Assembly (NCBI GenBank): GCA_005765155.1
Contig: VCCP01000006.1
Coordinates: 1,872,501 to 1,936,500, forward strand
Source: Zelopaecilomyces penicillatus
Lineage: Eukaryota > Ascomycota > Sordariomycetes > Hypocreales > Pseudodiploosporaceae
Reading direction: 5' to 3'
DNA: 64,000 nt
The translations under genes were made by a program, and so were the position numbers. Shown here piece by piece: positions 45,165 through 54,473 of this stretch (position 1 is the first letter of the stretch; every line of letters begins with the position of its first letter). The notes under the pieces were generated by a model. The model was not told where the DNA came from and did no database searches. It worked only from the letters and a program-made list of their open reading frames with translations.

Positions 45165-45171
45165 TATAAAA
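45165..45171 (+). promoter_or_regulatory. TATA box (TATAAAA) of gene 2
   Basis: Canonical TATAAAA, 104 bp before the ATG of gene 2, in the alignment column where gene 1 has TACAAAA. Confidence 0.6.
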
Positions 45172-45268
45172 CGAATAGCTTTTCTCGCCCGAGCAGCTTT
45201 GTCATTTTGTTGCAACCCATCCTCCAAAACTATCGGCCGCCAATGTCTTGTCTTGTATCATATTGAAA

Positions 45269-45725
45269 ATGAGATTCTCTTCCGTTTCCTTGTCCATTGT
45301 ACTGGCGCTATGCTGGACTGGATTATCCACTGCTATGGTTAGAGGAGTGAATAGGAACATGGCTCATCTCGTCGGAAAGTATGAGGAATTCATCGAAATC
45401 GGGGATCCCAAGACTTCCTCAATGCCTCCAACTCGCCGTGGTGCGCATGTATATTTCATGGCAATAGACATCAACGAGGAAACTCCCCTCGTGGTCAGTC
45501 AATTACAAGCTGATCCAAAGAAAAACGTTAGTCCACTGCTTATCCCCTTATGTATTTTAACTAACATGTCTATTATTCTTCTTCTCGTAGCTAATCGTCG
45601 CGACCGCAGCCAGAGACTGCACTCATCTTCCTAGCGTTCCCAAAAACTTTCAAGAGCGAGCCGACAAGACAAAGGTGGTTTTGGACGCTTTTTTCAATGC
45701 TCTCAGTCAACCGTGTCAACAGTAA
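45269..45725 (+). CDS. Small secreted protein, copy 2
   Basis: Exons 45269..45526 and 45591..45725 join in phase to 130 aa. Residues 1-22 form a signal peptide (MRFSSVSLSIVLALCWTGLS, cleavage after TA). The mature protein is about 108 aa with two Cys (AARDC and SQPCQQ). The 64-nt intron has donor GTTAGT and acceptor GTAG. Similarity to copy 1 covers the signal peptide, the -DPK-SSM- region and the C-terminal block. I cannot name the family; small size, secretion and duplication suggest an effector-like or cell-wall-associated protein, which is inference. Upstream in-frame ATG codons would remove the signal peptide logic, so 45269 is chosen. Confidence 0.75.
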
Positions 45726-46573
45726 TAGTTTTGCTTAAAGGCAACTGGGAGAAGGCAACAAGAAGAATATGATACTTAGTTTGGTTGGCCGAGCTTTTGT
45801 TTGATACCACATCTGCTGCAGTTTACATTTCAGTGGGTGGACAGGAATGGGTCGTTCATAATATCCATACTCTTTACGAAGGTGCCAAGGCCTTGCGTCG
45901 TGAACATTAGATTCTAAGCATCATGATAATCTCCATCTAGCAATCTCCCATTGCTCTTACTCTCCCAATTACATGTATTAGTGGGCTCTATCATACCCTA
46001 ACCCTAACCCAGAATGCACTGACCAAAATGTGTGAGTGCATTACATAATGATAAGCAAGAAGAACCACATGACGCATCTCGTGAATTGAAATCATTTGGG
46101 GAAGAGAAGGAAGTCGCCTTGCTGGATCGAGCACAATTGTGCTTTAGAATTATGGGATTTGATTTGGTTATGGGATAGATGAACAGTTGGGCCCATAAAC
46201 TTGTGAAGGAACCGTCAATGTTTTAATGGAGCATCGCGCTACGATCGCATAGTTCTCATAGATCTGAGCGCATATTACTGAATTTTAGCCGTTGTCAAAT
46301 TCTTATCACAACGGCTTATAGCTTATACATCTGACCATTAGGTAGAACTTTCGGGATCCTGCATCGAATACGAACCTGGAATAAGGCTATTAACGCGTAA
46401 CAGTCGCTGTAGGCAGCAGTCACCGGATGTATTAGTGCTCAGTTGGCTGGGGTCAATCACGTGTGTTAGCGGCGCCCTGGCACGCGACCGCCCTGGAATG
46501 CTGGAAAGGGATCTAGGCCTTGGTACAGCGGTGGTATGTTAATAACAGGGCGGTCACTGATGCCGAGTCAGCC
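45726..46573. other. Intergenic region before atg22
   Basis: About 0.85 kb, AT-richer than its neighbours. It contains a short telomere-type repeat (45996-46010) and no supported gene. Confidence 0.55.
45996..46010 (+). repeat. Telomere-type repeat CCCTAACCCTAACCC
   Basis: Two and a half copies of the fungal telomere unit, TTAGGG on the other strand, in the interior of the window. It may be a telobox-type binding site or a small interstitial telomere relic. Confidence 0.85.
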
Positions 46574-48605
46574 ATGACGCCTCGTCCGCAACTTCAAGGG
46601 CGTCGGCTTTGGTCAGGAATCTCCTTTCGCTCCTTTCGTTCCTTTGCCACCTCTTCCTTTGAGGCTGATGACGAACGATCCTCGAGCGACGGAAACATGA
46701 GTCCACGAAGCAGTAGTGATGGCGATCTGCATCGGCTGGGGATGCCCTCTTACACTGGCCATGATGCTCGCCCAACCAGCCGCAAGGAGCTGTTGGGATG
46801 GTACATGTACGGCTTCGCAGCTGAAACCTACGTGATTTGTGGAATTGGTAAGTGAATACATACAGCACTTCTCATATCTATTCATCTGCTATAATCTTCT
46901 TTGCTCGAAGAAAGGTTGCCATAGTCATTTGCAGCCGCGATAGAGCTAACGCGTTTGCTTTGCAGCCTCATTTATCCCGATTCTTCTAGAGACACTGGCT
47001 CGCGAGAATGGCGTACAGCTTTCGAACCCTGATAAGCCATGTGGCTCGAGCGACAGCAAAAGCGAAGACGACGGCCAATGTGTTGTATACATTCTAGGGA
47101 TGCAGATCAATACTGCGAGCTTTGCCATGTACACGTTCTCCGTGAGCGTTCTGATACAGGCGCTGCTTGTTGTGAGCATAAGCTGCGCCGCTGATCACGG
47201 AAACTACAGGAAGAAGCTTCTCCTAAGCTTCGGATGGATAGGCGGGTTTGCCGTCATGTCGTACATCTTCGTCACAAAAGAGACCTATATCCTCGGCGCA
47301 ATCTTGACCATTATATCAAACACCTCATTCGGCGCTTCATTTGTGCTTCTTAACTCTTTTCTTCCGCTTCTTGTGCGGAACCATCCCGACGTTCTAGCCG
47401 CTCGACACTCTGAGATTCCCGACGACACCGCACCGGAGTCGAGCCGATCAGAAGAAGACCTGGCGGATGAGCTGGACTCGTCTATGCTCAATTCAACATC
47501 AGCCTTGCTAGCAGAGAATTCTGCGGCGCCTGGGGCACCCTTGAAGCGCACGTTGACTCACGAGGAACTCACCAATACCGAGCTTCAATTGTCAACACAT
47601 ATTTCAGCTACGGGTATAGGGATTGGTTACATCTCGGCCTTGTTTGTTCAATGCATCGCTATAGGAATTTTACTGGCGATGAAAAATACAACTTGGTCTC
47701 AACGAATAGTCCTCTTCATGGTTGGAGCATGGTGGTCGACATTTACCATTCCTGCTGCTCTGTGGTTGCGCCCTAGACCGGGGCCGCCCTTGATGATGAT
47801 AGGTCAACGCAAGAGCCGTTTATCTTGGCTCTCGTATCTAGTATACGCCTGGAAATCACTCTTCCGCACGGCGCAATTGGCCAGGCGTTTGCAAGATATT
47901 ATGCTATTCCTGGCAGGGTGGTTTCTACTCTCGGATGCAATTGCTACGACGTCATCAACGGCAATTCTCTTCGCCAAGACACAGCTTCACATGAAACCAT
48001 GGGCATTGGGAATGATCAATGTGATTTCAACCATGTCGGGTGTTTTTGGTGCGTTTGGGTGGTCCTGGATTTCACGTTTCTTTGGTTTGAAACCTCACCA
48101 GACTATCCTAGTGTGCATCGCACTGTTTGAACTGATTCCACTTTACGGATTGATGGGTTATCTCCCCTTTGTGCAGAGATGGGGTGTAATAGGACTGCAA
48201 CAGCCATGGGAGATGTATCCTCTTGCGGCTGTATATGGGCTTGTTCTTGGCGGCTTGAGTGGGTATTGTCGATCGCTATATGGAGAGCTGATACCACCTG
48301 GATCGGAAGCAGCGTTCTATGCTTTATACGCCATCACAGACAAAGGCTCAAGCGTATTCGGCCCCGCTATTGTGGGTGCCATTATCGACAGAACAGGCAG
48401 CATTCGGCCGGCCTTTTGGTTTCTCGGAGTGCTCGTTGGTCTACCAGCTCCCTTGATCTGGTTCATCAATGTTGAGCGGGGCAGACGAGAAGGCGGTAAA
48501 CTTGCGCAGAAGATTGAAGGCGCGGAGGTTTCACACGAAGGCGAGGAACACGACGAGATAGAGGCTCGTCGAATGTTGGCCGATTACGAGACAGATGACC
48601 GATGA
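46574..48605 (+). CDS. atg22: Autophagy-related protein 22, vacuolar amino-acid effluxer
   Basis: Exons 46574..46847 and 46966..48605 join to 637 aa. Atg22 is a vacuolar-membrane MFS-type permease that exports leucine and other amino acids released by autophagy. A Ser-rich cytosolic N-terminus of about 75 residues precedes RKELLGWYMYGFAAETYVICGI, the typical first segment, and about 12 membrane segments follow. Fungal Atg22 blocks include LSFGWIGGFAVMSYIFVTKE, SNTSFGASFVLLNSFLPLLV, FLAGWFLLSDAIATTSSTAI and SEAAFYALYAITDKGSSVFG. A hydrophilic loop (RHSEIPDDTAPESSRSEEDL) lies mid-protein. Phase is consistent across the single intron. The in-frame TTG at 46520 is not used; 46574 is the first ATG. 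Confidence 0.94.
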
Positions 48606-49867
48606 GGTGTCTGATGTTCTAGGAGGCACATCCCCGACTTGTCACGTCATTATGGCTTTTCTTTCTGGCAAACATAGCGGAGGCGTTTTGTTTGGATACA
48701 GCGTCCGGCCCCATATAAGCCGAGTAATGGTTTTTTTTCTCTTTCAGATTTGGATAATGTAATGAATTAGGATACTTGGAGTGGAACTCTCTGATTGCTC
48801 GAGTAAAGTAATTGACTTCACGCGGACTCTATTGTAGGCTTTAGCAATGCCATATAGTCTTGAAGTGGCGTGTAAAATCGATGTTAACATATGGCCGTGG
48901 TTTGGATGGAGGAACAGATGACAGACAGACCCGACCGTCAGCGCCCTCTGGGTTCCAAATGCTAGAGGGCACCCAGTAGTGCTAATTTTTAGCGAAGTAC
49001 TAGCACTAGGTAGTATTGCCTGTAGTGTGGAGCTACAAGTGTCAAATAGGCGATAAGTCATGGATGGCCTGTAGATTTAGTTCGCGCCGGGTCGCGCTTT
49101 GCTGGAAATATGACTCTGTAGGTATTAGTGCTGCTTGAAAGAGGCAAGGTATATATGTATGTATACTACCTACGTATAGGTCTCCATATGTGGGGAGGAG
49201 GGGGGATACGGCAAGCAGTGCTATTAAAGCTAAGGACTTATGCAAGGCTGTGTGTCTCTCTGCCTTATCCAGTGAGTCTCTTACTACGTAAATAAGCTGA
49301 CAACTGACGGGCAGTATTAAAGCGCGGCAAGCATACCTTATGTTAACTTGTAGGCCGTGGGTTGCCTTGGGGTCCGAAACGGGTGAATGACTCTTCCCAC
49401 CCTCCTTTGTTGATGTGGCCAGAAAGCAAGCAGGCAGGCAGGTTTTATACAAGTTTGCATCTCCGTGCTCTCTTACAAAACCGCAAGCTTTCTGCAAGCT
49501 CCCCCACACCCTCGGACTCTGCCGCCTGTCCCGTCGCGGTGTGGTGTTGGCCCGACGCGCCCTCGACTTCCACAACGTTACGGCCTTCTCTCCCTCCGAC
49601 TCCTCATCCACCCAACCCGGCGTCTGTGATCAAGGACAGCTTGTCCAAAAGCGCGCGCCGGAACCGAATCGAACACTCGATACCCACCCGCACAACACAC
49701 TCTCGCACACAACGCCAACAGACAACGTACCCTCGGCTGGCGCAACGAGTCAGCGTCGGGCCGGGTTGCGAGGCTTTTCGAGTTCCGGGTCCATTGGCAG
49801 CCCCTTCGCGCCGTCCCGTCTGCTGTAACCTGAATAGCCTCGCGGCCCTGTGCTGCCGTCTCGGACC
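48606..49867. other. Intergenic region and leader of the BAH-PHD gene
   Basis: About 1.26 kb. The first half is AT-richer with TACGTA/TAGGTA words near 49010 and 49160. From about 49490 it becomes CG-rich, suggesting a long leader of the BAH-PHD gene. ORFs in that part lack similarity. Confidence 0.55.
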
Positions 49868-51311
49868 ATGGCCTCGACGCCTCGCAAAGGTTCTCGCCCT
49901 GCTGCGGAGGAAGACCATCGAGCTGCCTGTCCCTTCTCAGTGACGGTGGACAAGGCCGCAGTGCGCGTGCAACAGCCTCCCCCCGAGTCTAAGAAACGAA
50001 AGCGGGATGTGCTGGAAGACGACAAGAAAGGCCTCATCCAGGTTTCGCCTTTTAAACCGGCGGGCAAGTTCAAGACGCACTCCTCACTGGATGTCTACTA
50101 TTCCGTGGAGCCTCGCAAAGAGTGGGAGGGGATGACTCGCTACAGCAGCTTTGTTTGTGAGTGTCTGAATGTTTTACCATGGCGGGAGTACTGGCTAAAG
50201 GCCGAGCTTGGAAGAACTTGAGCATAACTAACTGAGACATCATAGTACATGGAGCCAAACACATCAACGGGGATTACGTCTGTGTTGCCAACGAAACAAC
50301 GATTGCGAGGCAAAACAAGCAGGCTGAGAAGGGAAAGCGCAGGCCTCAAAACCCCAATGATTTTTGGATTGCCCGGATCCAAGAAGTTCGTGCGGCAGAC
50401 GAGCACCATGTCTATGCGCGAGTTGCTTGGATGTACTCGCCAGACGAGATACCACCAAACACTATATACGAAAAGAAACCAGTGTCCGGACGCCAGCCGT
50501 ACCATGGAAAGTACGAGCTAATTGCATCAAATCATAGTGAGTTGCCCTTTTCCCCGCCCCCCATGACGGCCCAAAGCCGAATGGTATCGCTAATTCTGCA
50601 TGTTTCCTAGTGGATATAATTAATGTTATTACTGTCGCTAAGAAAGCCGAAGTCGAGCAGTGGATAGAATCTAATGATGATGATCTCTTGAATGTGTTCT
50701 ATTGGCGCCAGGCCTTTGATTGTAGAACACTGCAGCTATCGGTGCGTCCAGCAGCTCCATGCGAAGCTGAGAAACCCAGTCCGATGAGTTGACAGCAAAG
50801 CTAACGTTTATTCCAGTCGATTAATCTGATTTGCAAATGCGAGACACCGGGTAACCCTGATAAAACGTTGGTTGGATGCATGAACCAGCAGTGCAATCTT
50901 TGGATGCACGACCACTGTATTCTCGACGATGTTCTTATGAAAGTTTTTAACCGCCTGGGGGCTACCAAACCGCACATTCCAGAGTTAGCCGTTGCGGAGC
51001 GGCAGGCGGACGACGACAGCCGCTCCTCAGTGACAGAATCGACATCGGCTCTTACTATGAACGGCCACGAAGGCACGCCAACCGAGACGGACGCATCAAC
51101 CCCTGTCCCTAGACAACCGCCGAAGAAAAAAGGGCGGCGCAAGAAAGTGCCAGACAAGAAGCCGTACGAGGGCCTGTTTGAGGCGAAACTCGAGATGAAC
51201 GATGGGCTGACCACGTGGGTGATTACGGACCTCCGAGAGAATGTGACGGGTGGCGACAAAACCTGGAACGAGTTTGCCTACTGCTTCCACTGCGGCAGAC
51301 TTATCGATTGA
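49868..51311 (+). CDS. BAH-PHD protein, candidate H3K27me3 reader (EPR-1/BP1-like)
   Basis: Exons 49868..50156, 50246..50536, 50611..50741 and 50817..51311 join in phase to 401 aa. A BAH domain (about residues 85-235: HINGDYVCVANETT, NDFWIARIQEV, VYARVAWMYSPDEIP, GKYELIASNHMDIINV, FYWRQAFD) is followed by a PHD-like zinc finger: CKC, then GCMNQQC, HDHC and finally CFHC. The last Cys pair is split off by about 120 residues of basic/Ser-rich sequence (KKKGRRKK). In Neurospora (EPR-1) and Fusarium (BP1), BAH-PHD proteins bind H3K27me3 and mediate facultative-heterochromatin silencing; the match here is by architecture, not tested. The N-terminus has a basic SKKRKRD-like stretch. The start is the first ATG in frame. 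Confidence 0.85.
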
Positions 51312-52424
51312 TGAGCTGTACGGATGAGGCGAGAGTTCTTCAAGTGACCGTTTCTTTCTTTCTGCTGAACAAGGAGTAATCGAACTACAGCGGGACGAGA
51401 CATGACCAATCATCTGGGGGAGTTTGGACCGCCCGCGAACATTACACCTGAAGACCACTTGTCTCATGGGTGCCCAGCAATGTTGTCTTGGCCACATCAT
51501 AATGCATTGATTTGTCGGTTTTTTTGGTTTCATTTTATCATGGATGGGGCGAGTAGACCGTAGACAAAGGTCAGGATCTTTATGGACTCCCAGAGGTGTA
51601 TTTGTGTAGCATTTTCCGGAACAGGTGACATGGGGTGATGGATAGGGACAAGAAAAGAAAAAAAGACTGATGGATGGCGCAAGGAGTTTTCGGCGACTGG
51701 GCTTGTGTGTGTCAAACAAGGGGTGCTGCTTTTTTCTTTTTTCTTTTTTTTTTGGCGGAAGAACCAGCGATATGGAGGGCTGCTGCTGTCTGCGGGTGCA
51801 ATTCTGACAGGGCAACTTTATCGTAAGATGTGTATTACTGTGGTAGGATTTAGAGTAGGGATGTAGTGGGTGAAGAATTGTTCATTGCAAGAAGGAAGTG
51901 TCTGACAGTGAAGACGTGAAGCTTTGTACCTGTTGAGTGTCTAAAGAGGCCGGCAAGTTGCATATCAAGGGACTAAGAAGATGGAATGTTTATCCATGGA
52001 ATTGCAACAATACTATGGAGTTGTGCCTTGCAGATTACAGGGAGCTTCTGTCCAGTAAAAAAACCCCATGGGCAACTATTGCCGGCCACCTGCAGGCCTG
52101 TACATGCACTGTAGCTCTGAACAGGTTTCCAGGTTCTGATGGGAGGGTTTGGGGAACAGAGCGAACTGAAGGGTGGTTGGCTAGGTGCGGTGACGTTTTG
52201 TAGCCTTGGAGCCCCCTGGAAGTCAGTTCCCTTGGTTTCCAATGGGCGCCGAAACTCCAACCCCGCGGAAACATCTTTAGCAGGTACATACATACATACG
52301 TAAGAAGCTTCGTCTCTGAACAAGCCGCCGATTGAACAGTCGCCACGACTCAACCCGGTCTACAGGGACAACATTTAGCACGTACACGACGACATAATCA
52401 CAGCTGCTGCTGTGACGAATAACA
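51312..52424. other. Intergenic region before cap2
   Basis: About 1.1 kb with the BAH-PHD 3' UTR, a TTTTCTTTTTTC tract near 51730-51750, and the cap2 promoter. No supported gene. Confidence 0.55.
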
Positions 52425-53557
52425 ATGGCCGTGGATCCATTCGACTCGGCGCTGTAAGTCCTTCTCCCCCATCCCGAAAGCGGACCTCTTCCCTCGGCAA
52501 CCCAACTGGCCACTGTCATCTTTCTCCCTCTTTCTCTCTTTCTGTCTCCCGCCAGCTGTATCATTTTTCTAGCTCCCCTTCTACCAGGAGCTGATCACTG
52601 ACCCTGTTTATCTTGCTTCCCATACAATAGTGACCTCCTCCGCCGCCTGAACCCGAAGCACACAAGCGAGCACCTCAATGCTATCATCTCGCTGGCACCG
52701 GACCTGGCCGAGGACCTGCTCTCATCGGTCGACCAGCCGCTGACGGTGAAACGGTGCAAGCAAACAGGGCGAGAGTACCTTTTGTGCGACTACAACCGTG
52801 ACGGGGACAGCTACCGCTCGCCATGGTCTAACCAGTTTGACCCACCCCTCGATGAGGGCGGTGTCGGTGGTGTCGGAGCCGGGGGCGGTAGTGAGGGAGC
52901 GGGCGAGGGGGCTATCCCCAACGAGCGGGTGCGCAAGATGGAGGTTAAGGCCAACGATGCGTTTGACATTTACCGGGACCTTTACTATGAGGGCGGTGTG
53001 AGCAGCGTTTATCTATGGAACTTGGATGATGGCTTTGCTGGCGTTGTCCTGATAAAGAAGTGTAAGTTGGGAGTAAATTGCTCTGAGGGAATAATCCATT
53101 CTTCCTCTTCTCATATTGTGTAATATGTGAGCTAACAAATAATACAGCAGCCACTCCTGGAGCTAGCACAGAGGGTGTCTGGGACTCCATCCACGTCTTC
53201 GAAGCCATCGAGCGCGGCCGCACGACACACTACAAACTCACCTCGACCGTCATTCTCTCCCTGTCCAAGACAGACGAGGCTGGCAATAATAACAACAACG
53301 GCGGCGAGCTTGATCTGAGCGGCAACATGACACGCCAGGTGGAGCAGGATCTCCCCGTCGACAACGACGACAGTCACATTGCAAACGTCGGCCGGCTGGT
53401 GGAAGACATGGAACTCAAGATGCGCAACTTGCTGCAGGAGGTATACTTTGGCAAGGCCAAGGATGTAGTAGGTGACCTGCGGAGCGTGGGTAGCCTGAGC
53501 GATGGGGCGAGGGAGCGGGAGACGCAGCGCGAGCTAATTGGGAGTATGAAGAGGTGA
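52425..53557 (+). CDS. cap2: F-actin capping protein subunit beta
   Basis: Exons 52425..52453, 52631..53061 and 53148..53557 join to 289 aa. With the alpha subunit it caps the barbed ends of actin filaments at cortical patches. Signature blocks are DLLRRLNPKHTSEHL, CDYNRDGDSYRSPWSN, VRKMEVKANDAFDIYRDLYYEGGVSSVYLWNLDDGFAGVVLIKK, WDSIHVFEA, THYKLTSTVILSL, SHIANVGRLVEDME and EVYFGKAKDVVGDLRS. A Gly-rich insertion (DEGGVGGVGAGGGSEGAGEG, about residues 82-101) sits where animal orthologues have a short loop. Exon 1 is only 29 nt. The exon 3 acceptor is a tandem ACAGCAG, so a second in-frame site at 53151 would give 288 aa. Confidence 0.93.
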
Positions 53558-54458
53558 TGAAGGACTTGGTGAGGATCGAATGAATGAAATGAAAGATGAA
53601 TGGTTTGATAATGAGTTATACGATATGAAACCTATTTTTTTACTGGGCTTAGCTTTGGCTTGATCATGCATGTTTTTGTTATCTTTACTGCGAACATGCT
53701 ATGTTAAAGATTTAAAGGAGGAAGTCATATATATATTGCTCGTTTGTTTGGGCAATCACATTCTGGCGTACCTGTTGGACGCTTTCCGAGTCCGTGGCAT
53801 GATGAGCTTCTTTGTTCACCTGGTATGGAAAAACACATTATTTGTAGATTTGCCGAAGTTTTCTAGTAGAAGAAGACTCGGCTCTTGGAAGCTAGGCTGC
53901 TACTTGGGTAAACGAGAGAGTTGAATGGCATTTCTCTAATGATGGAGACCTAGCAGGTGTATTATGCATAGGTACGAAATGTTTTTTGCAGATTAGATAT
54001 CTTGTGTCTTGTGTCTTGTAAGTTTTGGCGTTGATAGGTTAAGATTGCTGCGAGAGAAATAGGTAGGGTAGTCTGTAATTCGTTGTTAAATACTGTATAC
54101 GTACTACTTGACCTGGATCGTTACGGCCTGAGAGATGATCAGAATGCCACATATAGACTCTGATAAGTAGACAAGGTAAAACCCAGGGTGGAATTTAGCA
54201 CTACTATATTCTCCACACTATACCAACTACTTTAGTAGTAAGGTGTACACAGCACACAGTAGATTTAAAATCATCGAAATCCATTGGGAAGAAGTACATA
54301 TAATAACAGCAAGTTGCTTATAACTTGCACAGCTGAAGGAAGAGGAAACAATTGGAGACAACCACACCCCTCATCCTACGCAAGGAAACATTTTTCAACA
54401 GCACCTATAACAGATCTCGGCGTCATTTTTTCTCTTCTCTTCTCCCATCTTCCTATGT

Positions 54459-54473
54459 CCCCCCCCCCCCCCC
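54459..54473 (+). repeat. Poly-C run (15 C)
   Basis: Fifteen consecutive C. The exact length may be affected by sequencing. Confidence 0.9.

Larger units (their letters stand above)
44497..45725 (+). repeat. Tandem duplication unit B (promoter plus secreted-protein gene 2)
   Basis: The second unit of the duplication, aligned with unit A from about 44497. Between the units lie about 220 bp (44276-44496) with no matched counterpart noticed. A TGTATG run at 44978-44997 expands the unit B promoter. Confidence 0.8.

Noticed and set aside
45996..46010. Telomere motif read as a true chromosome end
   Set aside because: Only 2.5 units, and conserved housekeeping genes (atg22, cap2) continue beyond it.
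46520..46573. Upstream in-frame extension of atg22
   Set aside because: The frame opens at a TTG, not an ATG; 46574 is the first proper start.
51096..51815. 239-aa open frame antisense across the BAH-PHD 3' end
   Set aside because: Opposite the conserved PHD exon and then low-complexity; no similarity and no good start context.
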